From Anaerolineales bacterium (lineage in GTDB: Bacteria > Chloroflexota > Anaerolineae > Anaerolineales > Villigracilaceae), in NCBI GenBank assembly GCA_016932715.1, contig JAFGCG010000084.1, positions 1 to 64,000 on the forward strand: a stretch of 64,000 nt of DNA, given 5' to 3'. Positions 1 through 7,489 of the stretch are shown here, piece after piece. Within the stretch, counting starts at the first letter, position 1. Each line of letters opens with the position of its first letter. A model generated the notes under the pieces. It did not search any database. It had not been told where the DNA came from and saw only the letters and a list, made by a program, of their open reading frames with translations. The position numbers and the translations under genes are program-made.

Positions 1-60
1 AAACACTGATTTTCGCTGATTCAAGACAAAAAACTGCGTTTTCAGCGTGAGTCAGCGTCC
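1..60. repeat. Possible degenerate palindromic intergenic repeat
   Basis: The first 60 bases hold CGCTGATT and TCAGCG motifs in opposite orientation. This style recurs in intergenic repeats at 22371-22439 and 28083-28200. No coding potential is visible. The element may begin outside the window, so its ends cannot be set. Confidence 0.3.
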
Positions 61-100
61 GGATTTTGAAAGTGTAAGGTAATCAAGGATAGACACTAAA

Positions 101-466
101 TTATTTTCGATACGTAACATTGAGGTTATATCTTGCGGCTTTGAAATATTCAGCCGCGAACGTTGCCGCATCTTCAGGTTCGTAAGCTGCGCAGCTGAAC
201 ACGTCCAGGTAGATCGCGCGGCTTGCATCTGCAAAATGAGCCGATATCAGGGATGTTTCGATCAGCTGCGTCATGCTAAAGCCCGTCACACGCGGATCAT
301 CTCCAAAATGAACGACCTGTGTCTCGCCATAGCGCCGCATCTGGATGCGATCGCATAGAACCCTGACGAACTCGCGGATCGCATCGGCATCCTGCATCAG
401 CCCGAGATCACATTCATACAGATCGATGCTGGAGGAAATGCCCCAATACTCATTGGAACCACTCAT
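101..466 (-). CDS. SpeD-like S-adenosylmethionine decarboxylase family protein
   Basis: A 121-residue protein of the small bacterial/archaeal AdoMet decarboxylase fold, which self-cleaves at a serine to make a pyruvoyl cofactor for polyamine synthesis. The segment from E70 to H77 (ETSLISAH) aligns with the processing site, and C92 lies in DVFSC. The spacing S72-H77-C92 equals that of Ser63-His68-Cys83 in the Thermotoga enzyme, so the precursor serine, processing histidine and catalytic cysteine all appear present. Local sequence differs from classical SpeD (ETSL instead of ESHL). Some divergent SpeD homologues decarboxylate arginine or ornithine instead, so the substrate is open. A good GAAAGGAG site lies about 7 bases before the ATG. 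No other polyamine gene is adjacent. Confidence 0.75.
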   Translation of the reverse strand: MSGSNEYWGISSSIDLYECDLGLMQDADAIREFVRVLCDRIQMRRYGETQVVHFGDDPRVTGFSMTQLIETSLISAHFADASRAIYLDVFSCAAYEPEDAATFAAEYFKAARYNLNVTYRK

Positions 467-748
467 TCATTTTCTCCTTTCGTGTTATATGCATGTCTGC
501 TTTATTTGTAAACACATGCAAGCAACAAATGACGCGCGAGTATATCAGGTTTTGCGCGCATTTCCGGAGTAAACAAAAGAAAAAACTCTGTGTGCTCCGT
601 GGTGAAGCTGTTTGGCAAACTTTCACAACTTATTTCTACGGTAAAATCATTCCACCATGACAGCCGGCGTTCAACTCCTCGATCGCATAAACAAAGCGGG
701 GAACCCTCATGTTCTCCACGCAGCTATTCATGGTCGCATGAGGTTCGT

Positions 749-1243
749 GTGAATCGAAAGCGCTGGATCACGGGAGCCGTCCTGCTGGTACTTCTCCTGA
801 TCCTGTGCATATCCGGAACAACCCTTGCCTGGAAGGAGTGGAAAGGCGAACCGGGCAGCGTGGGGACCCATGAACCTCTGCCAGGATTCGGCTATTGCAG
901 TTCGAGGCCGAGCAGGCCGTGCATCCTATCCTTCCGCTCGAACTGGTCTGGAGATATGGTCATCAATCTCCTGGTGAATGGTTCCTCACCGGATTTTCAT
1001 ATAAAGATCCGGCATGCAGAAGGCGAATATATCTATGAATGCAAAAGAGCCAGGAAATATTCCATCAATGTTTCCTGCACAGGTGAAACCCTGCCGGTCG
1101 GGGAAACATTCAGTTTCCTCGTCATTTCGACAGAGGCAGGCACCACGCTCGCAGAAGGAAGCTTCCCGATCATTGGCATGGCGCTTGCCACGCCGGAAAC
1201 CTATTTCACACCGACACCCTTCACCCATCGTGACCCGCGCTGA
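749..1243 (+). CDS. Membrane-anchored exported protein of unknown function
   Basis: The frame is open from 590, but the first 50 codons look non-coding (rich in Ser, Arg and His, no domain). I place the start at the GTG at 749, which is preceded by a short TGAGG. From there the protein reads basic residues, one hydrophobic segment (about residues 8-27) and an extracellular domain of about 135 residues with four cysteines. This fits a signal anchor with a small beta-rich domain outside. The C-terminus has a short TPTP stretch. I do not recognise the family. It is 39 bases upstream of the phosphodiesterase-like lipoprotein and may be co-transcribed with it. Confidence 0.6.
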   Translation: MNRKRWITGAVLLVLLLILCISGTTLAWKEWKGEPGSVGTHEPLPGFGYCSSRPSRPCILSFRSNWSGDMVINLLVNGSSPDFHIKIRHAEGEYIYECKRARKYSINVSCTGETLPVGETFSFLVISTEAGTTLAEGSFPIIGMALATPETYFTPTPFTHRDPR

Positions 1244-1282
1244 CCTTTATCAGAGTCCCACCTTCATAAGGAATCGATCGCA

Positions 1283-2311
1283 ATGTCGTCAAACAGCCCC
1301 CGCAAACTACTCTTATCCATCTTTTCCATCCTGATCCTGTTCGCCTGTCAGATCCAAAGTTTCGGAGCGCCCTTCGCGCCGCCGACCGCGACCGCCACGC
1401 AGACGCAGACGCCGACCCTGACGCCAACGGTGACTGCGACGCTGCCTCCCACCGAGACAGCCACACCCTCTGCGACGCCAACCCCCACACCGCGCGCCCG
1501 CCGCGTCGTGATCCTGTCCATCGACGGTCTCCGCCCCGATGCGATCGCGCTGGCGCCCATGCAGAATCTGATCGAGCTGATGCAGGGCGGCGCCTATTCC
1601 CTCGTCGCGCAGACTACATACCCAAGCGTCACACTCTCGGCGCATGCCTCCATGCTGACCGGGACCTGCCCATCCAAACATGGCGTGAACTGGAATGACT
1701 ACATGCCCGAAAACGGAGTCGCCCAGGGCACGGACCTGTTCGACGTCGCGCACGCGGCGGGTTTACAAACGTACATGTACGTCACCAAGAAAAAACTGAT
1801 CCAGCTGACCGAACCCTCCAGCCTCGATAACGCCGTCTATGTCAATGACCGTGACACGGTCCTGATGAAACGACTGCTCGATGAATTTCCCCAGGACTTC
1901 GGCGTCCTGTTCATCCACTTTGGCATCACGGACGGGATGGGACATTCCTATGGCTGGCTTTCGCCCCAGCAGCTCAGTGTCCTCTTCCGCGCCGACCAGG
2001 CGCTGAAACAATTCCTGGACGAACTGGAGGTACGCGGCTTACGGGGCGAAACGCTGCTCATCGTCACATCTGACCACGGCGGTCACGAGTCCACCCATGG
2101 CTCCAATTCCCCCGAAGACATGACCATCCCCTGGATCGCCTCAGGAGCGGGCATCGTTGCCAGGCCGTTGACGACTCCCATCCACACGATGGACACCGCG
2201 GCAACCGCCGCCTTCGCCCTCGGTCTGCCCATTCCTGCCGAGTGGGATGGCGTGCCCGTCTATGAAGCGTTTGGCTTGCCCGTGGAAAGGCAATCGGAAG
2301 CCTGCAAGTAA
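1283..2311 (+). CDS. Lipoprotein of the type I phosphodiesterase/nucleotide pyrophosphatase family
   Basis: Member of the alkaline phosphatase superfamily (PF01663), acting outside the membrane on phosphodiester or phosphoester substrates. The N-terminus is a lipoprotein signal (hydrophobic residues 9-21, Cys22 in LFACQ) followed by a Thr/Pro linker to about residue 70. Catalytic features are in order: SIDGLRPDA (metal Asp), TYPSVTLSAH (nucleophile Thr region), FGITDGMGHSYG (Asp and His metal ligands) and TSDHGGH (Asp-His ligands). The two-metal site looks complete. Length is typical for the family. The substrate cannot be told from sequence. Confidence 0.88.
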   Translation: MSSNSPRKLLLSIFSILILFACQIQSFGAPFAPPTATATQTQTPTLTPTVTATLPPTETATPSATPTPTPRARRVVILSIDGLRPDAIALAPMQNLIELMQGGAYSLVAQTTYPSVTLSAHASMLTGTCPSKHGVNWNDYMPENGVAQGTDLFDVAHAAGLQTYMYVTKKKLIQLTEPSSLDNAVYVNDRDTVLMKRLLDEFPQDFGVLFIHFGITDGMGHSYGWLSPQQLSVLFRADQALKQFLDELEVRGLRGETLLIVTSDHGGHESTHGSNSPEDMTIPWIASGAGIVARPLTTPIHTMDTAATAAFALGLPIPAEWDGVPVYEAFGLPVERQSEACK

Positions 2312-2317
2312 TTTCTT

Positions 2318-2366
2318 CGATGCTCCCAGCGCCGCCCGCTCCGCGCGGCGCTCCTCGCAATGACGG
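2318..2366. repeat. GC-rich palindromic repeat between convergent genes
   Basis: GCGCCGCCCGCTCCGCGCGG can fold on itself and is followed by GCTCCTCGCAATGACGG. It sits between two convergent genes and could help end transcription from both sides, but it has no T tract. Confidence 0.4.
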
Positions 2367-2374
2367 AGCAAGCT

Positions 2375-3145
2375 CTAGAACCGCAAATGCTTGACCGTCT
2401 CTCCTTTGTTGATCAACTGCTTGAGCGAGTCGATGCCGATGCGCAGGTGCATTTCCAAAAACTCCTCCGTCACTTTTTTATCGCTCCTGGCGGTCTTGAC
2501 GCCCGAGGGGATCATCGGCTGGTCAGAGACCAGCAGCAGCGCGCCCGTGGGGATCCGGTTGTAAAAACCGGTGCTGAACAGCGTCGCCGTTTCCATGTCG
2601 ATCGCCATGACGCGGATGAGATGCAGATACGCCTTGAACTTATCGTCGTGTTCCCAGACGCGGCGGTTGGTGGTGTAGACGGTGCCCGTCCAGTAGTCCC
2701 GGTCGTAGTCCCGGATGGTGGTCGAGACGGCTTTCTGCAGATTGAATGCCGGCAGCGCCGGGACTTCCGGTGGGAAATAATCGCCGGAGGTCCCCTCACC
2801 GCGGATCGCCGCGATCGGCAGGATCAGGTCGCCGAGATTGTTCTTCTTCTTGAGTCCGCCGCATTTCCCGAGCAGCAGGCAGGCACGCGGTCTGATCGCA
2901 CTCAGCAGGTCCATCACGGTGGCGGCATTCGGGCTCCCCATCCCGAAGTTGATCAGGGTGATGCCCTCGGCGGTGACGGTGGGCATCGGCTTCCCAACCC
3001 CGCGGACGGGGACGTTGTACCACGCCGAAAACATGTGCAGGTACTCTTCGAAGTTGACCAGCAGAATATATTTGCCAAACTCCCGCAGCGAGGTATCGGT
3101 GTAGCGCGGCAGCCAGTTGTGTACGATCTCTTCTTTCGTTTTCAT
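2375..3145 (-). CDS. amn: AMP nucleosidase
   Basis: Hydrolyses AMP to adenine and ribose 5-phosphate in purine salvage. At 256 residues it is the short form without the long N-terminal regulatory domain of the Escherichia coli enzyme. Recognisable family blocks are FGMGSPNAATVMDLL near residue 70, GKCGGLKKKNNLGD near 93, AAIRGEGTSGDYFPPEVPAL, WTGTVYTTNRRVWEHD, the nucleoside phosphorylase-type MAIDMETATLF segment, LLLVSDQPM and the C-terminal VKHLRF. The MET in MAIDMETAT corresponds to the ribose-binding Met-Glu of this superfamily. GGGAGGT lies a few bases before the ATG. It is transcribed alone, convergent with the phosphodiesterase gene. Confidence 0.92.
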   Translation of the reverse strand: MKTKEEIVHNWLPRYTDTSLREFGKYILLVNFEEYLHMFSAWYNVPVRGVGKPMPTVTAEGITLINFGMGSPNAATVMDLLSAIRPRACLLLGKCGGLKKKNNLGDLILPIAAIRGEGTSGDYFPPEVPALPAFNLQKAVSTTIRDYDRDYWTGTVYTTNRRVWEHDDKFKAYLHLIRVMAIDMETATLFSTGFYNRIPTGALLLVSDQPMIPSGVKTARSDKKVTEEFLEMHLRIGIDSLKQLINKGETVKHLRF

Positions 3146-3267
3146 CTTACCTCCCGGTGTACCTTGAAGGAGTCGCCGGGGCTAATCTTACTCGATGTTA
3201 TCCCGCCCTTGTAAACCGACGATACTGCCGAATCCCCAGCCTGACACGCCCAATGAGCCGCTGATAA

Positions 3268-3302
3268 ATAAAAACTTCCGATGTTTTCATCGGAAGTTTT
3301 TT
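3268..3302. terminator. Hairpin terminator, usable on both strands
   Basis: AAAACTTCCGATG (3271-3283) pairs perfectly with CATCGGAAGTTTT (3288-3300) around a four-base loop, with an A-rich flank on one side and T-rich on the other. It lies just after the stop of the DUF4332 gene on the minus strand. Confidence 0.85.
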
Positions 3303-3307
3303 GTGGT

Positions 3308-3712
3308 TTAGTATTCCACAGCCCGTTTCAGGGACTTTGCATTCTTCACCCAGGCTTTGACCAGGCTCAGCGCAGGCAGCTGGTTGACGAGATTCTTTTT
3401 GGCATTCACCTTTGCCATGGTTTCAAGCAGGGCTTCGGGTTTGCGCTTTGCCAGTTCGACCACGGTATCGACCCCGGCGGCTTCCAGCAGATCGGAGTAC
3501 TGGGTCGCGACCCCTTTGACGCGGAACAGGTCCGCCCGGTTGACCCATTCCAGGATTGTCTTGGGTGCAAAACCTGTAGCTTTGGCAAGTTCCAGGCGTC
3601 CCTTTCGGGTACCGCCCATTTGCAGCAGCCCATTCGTGCCTCGGACCCCAGCCTTGTTCAGCTTGGCAGCATTGACAGGACCGATCCCCTCGATTTCAGC
3701 AAGTGTAGACAT
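3308..3712 (-). CDS. DUF4332 helix-hairpin-helix protein
   Basis: A 134-residue cytosolic protein made of two helix-hairpin-helix-like modules. The N-terminal module is IEGIGPVNAAKLNKAGV (about residues 7-23); the second centres on VKGVATQYSDLLEAAGV (about 65-81). This is the DUF4332 pattern, including the conserved LEWVNRADL between modules. Such motifs usually contact the nucleic acid backbone, but a function for DUF4332 is not established. AAGGAG lies 7 bases before the ATG, and a TGCTATACT promoter element is 20 bases upstream. Confidence 0.85.
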   Translation of the reverse strand: MSTLAEIEGIGPVNAAKLNKAGVRGTNGLLQMGGTRKGRLELAKATGFAPKTILEWVNRADLFRVKGVATQYSDLLEAAGVDTVVELAKRKPEALLETMAKVNAKKNLVNQLPALSLVKAWVKNAKSLKRAVEY

Positions 3713-3731
3713 GGCAACTCCTTTTAAAATA

Positions 3732-3740
3732 AGTATAGCA
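3732..3740 (-). promoter_or_regulatory. Extended -10 promoter element of the DUF4332 gene
   Basis: On the minus strand this reads TGCTATACT, a TGn extended -10 box. No good -35 is visible. The same nine bases occur before two other minus-strand genes (9992-10000 and 15405-15413). Confidence 0.55.
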
Positions 3741-3842
3741 TCATAATCATTGAATTACACAATTTTTGCGGTGACTTGCAAAACTAAAAGCCTGATGTAC
3801 CGCAGGCTCTCGTCCTGCTGCCCCTTGCGATTCATATCCTCA

Positions 3843-3882
3843 TGAACCGGCTGCAGCGCCACTCCAGGACTTCCCTGCCGGG
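3843..3882 (+). repeat. Direct repeat, copy 1, beside the DUF559 gene
   Basis: About 40 bases centred on CACTCCAGGACTTCCCTGC match 4434-4473 in the same orientation at roughly 35 of 40 positions. The two copies bracket the DUF559 gene at 3898-4272. Confidence 0.6.
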
Positions 3883-3897
3883 GTAGTTGGTAAAATC

Positions 3898-4272
3898 TTA
3901 TACCAGCGTCAAAATCATTTCTTTGATCTTCTCCACTCCTATGGATAAGTTTTTCAAGACCTCATCATTCCGAAAGCGGACAATTCTGAGCCCTATCTCA
4001 TTCAAAGCCTTTTCCCGCCTGGCGTCCTCTTCCTGCTGCAAATCATGGATATCTCCATCCACTTCAACGACCAGTGCCGCCCTGTGACAATAAAAATCGA
4101 CGATAAACCCTGCAATGACCTGCTGCCTCCGAAAATGGACTCCCAGCCTGTTCGCCCGCAATTCCTGCCAGAGAATCTTTTCGGCAGGTGTCATCTCGCG
4201 GCGGAGTTCTTTTGCACGTTGAAGTTTTTCTTTGCTTACTTTTTGACCTGGGATGATGTTTTTGACAGGCAT
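3898..4272 (-). CDS. DUF559 domain protein, predicted endonuclease-like
   Basis: A 124-residue protein of the DUF559 family (PF04480), related to the PD-(D/E)XK very-short-patch-repair nuclease fold. The domain covers about residues 27-115: MTPAEKILWQELR, LGVHFRRQQVIAGFIVDFYC, LVVEVDGDIHD and GLRIVRFRNDEV. The Asp of FIVDFYC and Glu of VVEVDG are the likely metal ligands. Members often stand alone and spread horizontally; a cellular substrate is not established. Direct repeats flank the gene, which fits insertion as a unit. Confidence 0.85.
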   Translation of the reverse strand: MPVKNIIPGQKVSKEKLQRAKELRREMTPAEKILWQELRANRLGVHFRRQQVIAGFIVDFYCHRAALVVEVDGDIHDLQQEEDARREKALNEIGLRIVRFRNDEVLKNLSIGVEKIKEMILTLV

Positions 4273-4285
4273 GCAGCAATTCTAA

Positions 4286-4420
4286 TTCAAAACCCCTCCC
4301 CCGCCTCCCCCAAGGGGGAGGAGCTATTTTTGCTCCAATATGAAACATCGCTTTGGAACGCCACCAAACCTGTCACGCGACCAGCCCCCTTCCCATTTGG
4401 GAAGGGCGGGGAGATGGGTC
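4286..4420. repeat. Two C/G-rich palindromes
   Basis: CCTCCCCC (4304-4311) pairs with GGGGGAGG (4314-4321). A second palindrome, around CCCTTCCCATTTGGGAAGGG, lies near 4387-4406. Both resemble the palindromes at 52635-52682 and 62463-62512. The rest of 4273-4579 holds the second direct repeat and no gene. Confidence 0.55.
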
Positions 4421-4433
4421 CTTCACACCCGCG

Positions 4434-4473
4434 TGAAGCGGCTGTAGCGCGACTCCAGGGCTTCCCTGCTGGG
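4434..4473 (+). repeat. Direct repeat, copy 2
   Basis: Partner of 3843-3882, with GACTCCAGGGCTTCCCTGC at its centre. It ends about 105 bases before the nuclease-helicase gene. Confidence 0.6.
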
Positions 4474-4579
4474 ATACAAACAATAGAAACGTCAGGTACT
4501 GTTGCCTTGTCCAATTCGTTGTTTGACTGTATCCTTATAAAACCAAAGGATCCTTCTCTGAACCGAAACAGAGGGATAT

Positions 4580-6556
4580 ATGAGACGAGAATATTACTCC
4601 GACACAATTACAAACTTCCTCAAAACCACAAGCGATGAAATACTCGGAAAACTTGCACGAAGCAGCGATTTTGCTCTGGAGCAAACTCAACGAGATGCTT
4701 GGCTAGAAGAAATCCAAATTCTGAAAAGCGCTTTGCAGCCATATAAAGGCTCAATATATTTTGAATATTCAATTCCCAGAATGGGGAAAAGAATTGATGT
4801 GGTATTGATTATTGGGTCAGTAATTTTTGTTCTAGAATTCAAGGTGGGAGAAAAAGAATTCCCGCCTTACGCAATTGATCAAGTCTGGGATTATGCCCTT
4901 GATTTAAAGAATTTCCACGAAACGAGCCATGAGCATTATATTGCCCCGATACTAATTGCTACGAAGGCGAAGACAGCATCTACTGCTGTTTACACAACTC
5001 TGCACAACGATAAATTAATTCATCCCATAAAAAGCAATGAGGAACTACTAAGCCAAGTAATCATGAGCGTTATAAGTTTTGCTGAGGGGGAGAATATTAA
5101 TGTGGAGCAATGGGAAGCAGGAAGGTATCAACCAACTCCCAACATCATTGAAGCAGCAATGGCATTGTACAGTGGTCATTCAGTAAGCGAGATTTCTCGT
5201 AGCGATGCGAGTGCCATAAATCTTAGCCAAACATCTGACGCGGTTTCCGATATTATTCGATGTTCAAAAGAAAAATCGCAAAAATCCATTTGCTTTGTAA
5301 CAGGTGTTCCAGGATCAGGCAAAACACTGGTTGGTTTGAATATTGCTACCAAGCACTTCGATAAAGATAATGAGCTTTATAGTGTGTTTTTGTCGGGCAA
5401 CGGACCACTTGTTGAGATTCTTAGGGAGGCACTGACACGGGATAGAGTTAGGCAAGCAAAAGAAAAGGGGAAAAGACTAAAGAAAGGTGAAGTGAAAAGC
5501 GAGGTAAAGCTATTTATTCAGAACGTTCATAACTTTCGTGATGAGGGGTTAATTGACATCAAAAGACCACCCATTGAACACGTTGCTCTGTTTGATGAAG
5601 CACAACGCGCCTGGGATTTGGAACAGACAGCAAAGTTTATGCACCGCAAGCGTGGTCATATAAATTTTCACGCGTCAGAACCAGAGTTCTTAATTTCTTG
5701 TCTGGACCGTCATCCTGATTGGGCAGTTGTTGTTTGCCTTATCGGTGGTGGCCAGGAGATTAACACAGGAGAGGCAGGCATTAGCGAATGGATTGAGTCG
5801 CTAGACCGTTCCTTCCCCAATTGGCATGTTTACATTTCCCCGCGACTCACAGACAGCGAATATAGCACAGAAAAAGTGTTGGGTAAAATCAAGGCGCGTA
5901 AAAATGTCACATACAAAGAAGAGCTACACCTTTCTGTTTCCATGCGTTCTTTCCGTGCCGAACATGTATCTCTTCTAGTCAAGCAACTCTTGGATTTACA
6001 ACCCGAAGAAGCACAGAAGACATTAAAGAAAATTCAAGACAAATACCCAATCGTAATTACTCGTGATCTTGCTAACGCAAAGAAATGGCTAAAGGCCCAG
6101 GCTCGTGGATCAGAACGATATGGAATCGTCGTTTCCTCTCAGGCAGAGCGACTTAAGCCTCATGCAATCGATGTGAAGTCACCTGTAGACCCAATTCACT
6201 GGTTCCTCGATGGAAAAGAGGATGTCCGTTCTTCTTATTACCTTGAGGATGTAGTCACAGAGTTTGACGTGCAAGGACTTGAATTGGATTGGGCTTGCGT
6301 GACTTGGGACGCTGATTTCCGTCACACCGAAAACGGCTGGGAACACTTCTCATTCGTTGGGGACAAGTGGAATCGAATCAAAAAACCTGAAAGACAACAC
6401 TATCTAAAGAATGCCTACCGTGTTCTTTTAACAAGAGCAAGACAAGGAATGGTTATTGTTGTCCCATCGGGAAATTCAGAGGATTTAACTCGTAAGCATG
6501 AGTATTATGATCCCACTTTTGAATATTTACAAGAAATTGGTTTTACAACTATCTAA
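4580..6556 (+). CDS. Nuclease-helicase fusion with DUF2075 (Schlafen group 3-like) helicase
   Basis: A 658-residue protein. The N-terminus carries a PD-(D/E)XK-like nuclease signature: RIDVVL with D73, then LEFKVG with E86 and K88, and Q101 after it. The helicase part (PF09848, DUF2075) has Walker A GVPGSGKT (residues 242-249), Walker [10 protein letters not shown] (D339, E340) and late motifs [11 protein letters not shown] and [11 protein letters not shown] near the C-terminus. Such fusions are frequent in defence islands, so an antiphage role is plausible but inferred. AGAGGGA precedes the ATG. The gene is clearly AT-rich compared with its neighbours, a sign of transfer. Its 3' end overlaps the convergent AbrB-type gene by 8 bases. 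Confidence 0.88.
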   Translation: MRREYYSDTITNFLKTTSDEILGKLARSSDFALEQTQRDAWLEEIQILKSALQPYKGSIYFEYSIPRMGKRIDVVLIIGSVIFVLEFKVGEKEFPPYAIDQVWDYALDLKNFHETSHEHYIAPILIATKAKTASTAVYTTLHNDKLIHPIKSNEELLSQVIMSVISFAEGENINVEQWEAGRYQPTPNIIEAAMALYSGHSVSEISRSDASAINLSQTSDAVSDIIRCSKEKSQKSICFVTGVPGSGKTLVGLNIATKHFDKDNELYSVFLSGNGPLVEILREALTRDRVRQAKEKGKRLKKGEVKSEVKLFIQNVHNFRDEGLIDIKRPPIEHVALFDEAQRAWDLEQTAKFMHRKRGHINFHASEPEFLISCLDRHPDWAVVVCLIGGGQEINTGEAGISEWIESLDRSFPNWHVYISPRLTDSEYSTEKVLGKIKARKNVTYKEELHLSVSMRSFRAEHVSLLVKQLLDLQPEEAQKTLKKIQDKYPIVITRDLANAKKWLKAQARGSERYGIVVSSQAERLKPHAIDVKSPVDPIHWFLDGKEDVRSSYYLEDVVTEFDVQGLELDWACVTWDADFRHTENGWEHFSFVGDKWNRIKKPERQHYLKNAYRVLLTRARQGMVIVVPSGNSEDLTRKHEYYDPTFEYLQEIGFTTI

Positions 6557-6773
6557 GACTATCCTTACGCCTTTCAGCAATTAATGCTTTCAATACCCCT
6601 GTGCCTCGCAAAGAACCTTGTAGCTTTTTCAGGTACTGATCTGTTATCGGCTTTAAAACAATAGAATCTTCAGTATCAAGGAGAATAATTCTAGTACCTT
6701 CTTTTATTCCATATTTCTTTCGTAATATTGAGGGAATAACGATCTGACCTTTTTTGTTTGCATGAGTTTTCAT
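6549..6773 (-). CDS. AbrB/SpoVT-family DNA-binding protein (orphan antitoxin-like)
   Basis: A 74-residue protein with the swapped-hairpin AbrB fold: [19 protein letters not shown] near residues 8-26, then [13 protein letters not shown]. These proteins dimerise, bind DNA and usually act as the antitoxin of a PIN or similar toxin. Here no toxin gene follows: the stop codon overlaps the convergent nuclease-helicase gene. The toxin may have been lost, or the protein may only be a regulator. Confidence 0.85.
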   Translation of the reverse strand: MKTHANKKGQIVIPSILRKKYGIKEGTRIILLDTEDSIVLKPITDQYLKKLQGSLRGTGVLKALIAERRKDSLR

Positions 6774-6803
6774 TTGAAAATCTCCTTGCTTATTAAACCA
6801 TAG

Positions 6804-6968
6804 TCAAGGCGATTCTGAAGCGCGGATCTTCAAAGTACTATTCCCCATTCCCGACTCTCTGTATTCTCCCACGCGTGAATGAAGAATCACCTGCGTACAC
6901 CTGAACAAGGCGATCGTTTTCTTGCCCGCCTCCCCCGACATCTCGGCATCCCAGACCTGAGTGGTCCA
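6804..6968 (-). pseudogene. C-terminal fragment of a PaaI-type thioesterase
   Basis: Read on the minus strand this encodes WTTQVWDAEMSGEAGKKTIA followed by LFRCTQVIL, which resembles the C-terminal strand region of hotdog-fold PaaI thioesterases. There is no start, and an in-frame TAG lies immediately upstream. A second, diverged copy lies at 10015-10125. Both look like decayed duplicates. The identification rests on motif memory only. Confidence 0.5.
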
Positions 6969-6980
6969 GCGCTATGTATT

Positions 6981-7043
6981 CTATTTCAATATCTTTTTCA
7001 AGAGTGGAATAATGACTGGCAAATCTTCACATTCGCGCTTCAT
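6981..7043 (-). pseudogene. 20-codon stub after the nucleotidyltransferase gene
   Basis: An ATG overlaps the stop of the upstream gene (ATGA) and opens a frame of 20 codons ending in TAG, directly before the thioesterase fragment. In MNT/HEPN pairs the partner often starts this way. This could be the stub of a lost partner gene; no domain can be recognised in 20 residues. Confidence 0.35.
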
Positions 7044-7357
7044 ACGGGAACAGCCTCACGCAAGATCCGCTCTCCGATTTTCGGCTTGAGCGAATCTTTC
7101 ATGACCAGATCCGCCTTGACCCCCAGCAGGTCAGACAGGTAATTTTCAATTGCAATAAACGTCAACAAACTCGGGGCTTCCTTGAACGTAACCAGAATAT
7201 CCGGGTCACTGTCCTTCTTCTGCTCCGAACGGACATACGACCCGAACACCTCCAGTTTTTCCACGCTGTAGTGCTCCGCGAGCAATGGGATTTGCCGGCG
7301 GAGGATTTCAAGGATTTTCTCCAAAGAAAGTGTGCGTGCCATGCTTAAATTATGCAA
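7040..7357 (-). CDS. MNT-type minimal nucleotidyltransferase
   Basis: A 105-residue protein of the minimal nucleotidyltransferase family (MntA-like). The active-site signature is VFGSYVRSEQKKDSDPDILV: G39-S40, then D51 and D53, with a further Asp in GVKADLV. Known members pair with a HEPN toxin and neutralise it by adding AMP. Here the partner seems missing, since only a 20-codon stub follows. The start may be the Met at position 6 (7342), since neither ATG has a convincing ribosome binding site. Confidence 0.85.
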   Translation of the reverse strand: MHNLSMARTLSLEKILEILRRQIPLLAEHYSVEKLEVFGSYVRSEQKKDSDPDILVTFKEAPSLLTFIAIENYLSDLLGVKADLVMKDSLKPKIGERILREAVPV

Positions 7358-7395
7358 CCAAAGCAGGAAGCAAACTCCCCCTGCTTTCTGCTCTC

Positions 7396-7449
7396 TACTC
7401 TCTACTCTCTACTCTCTCTTCTCTATCCCCTCCCTCTCCACTGTATAAT
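7396..7449 (+). repeat. TACTCTC heptamer repeat followed by a -10 box
   Basis: Three exact TACTCTC units (7396-7416) continue into a pyrimidine tract and end at TATAAT (7444-7449), a consensus -10 box about 40 bases before the WD40 gene start. The repeat occupies the place of a -35 box. Further arrays lie at 10152-10186, 15697-15737 and 62523-62545. Confidence 0.7.
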
Positions 7450-7489
7450 TTGCTAATCGTTCCTTCGCGCACATACCAGGGAGGGTCCC

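Noticed and set aside
1313-1753. Long open frames opposite the phosphodiesterase lipoprotein gene
   Set aside because: They run against the Thr/Pro-rich codons of a gene with complete catalytic motifs and have low-complexity Arg/Gly products.
4580-6556. Type I or III restriction helicase
   Set aside because: Motifs match DUF2075, no methylase or specificity gene is near.
6981-7043. Functional HEPN toxin after the nucleotidyltransferase
   Set aside because: Only 20 codons before a stop and no HEPN motif; kept only as a possible stub.
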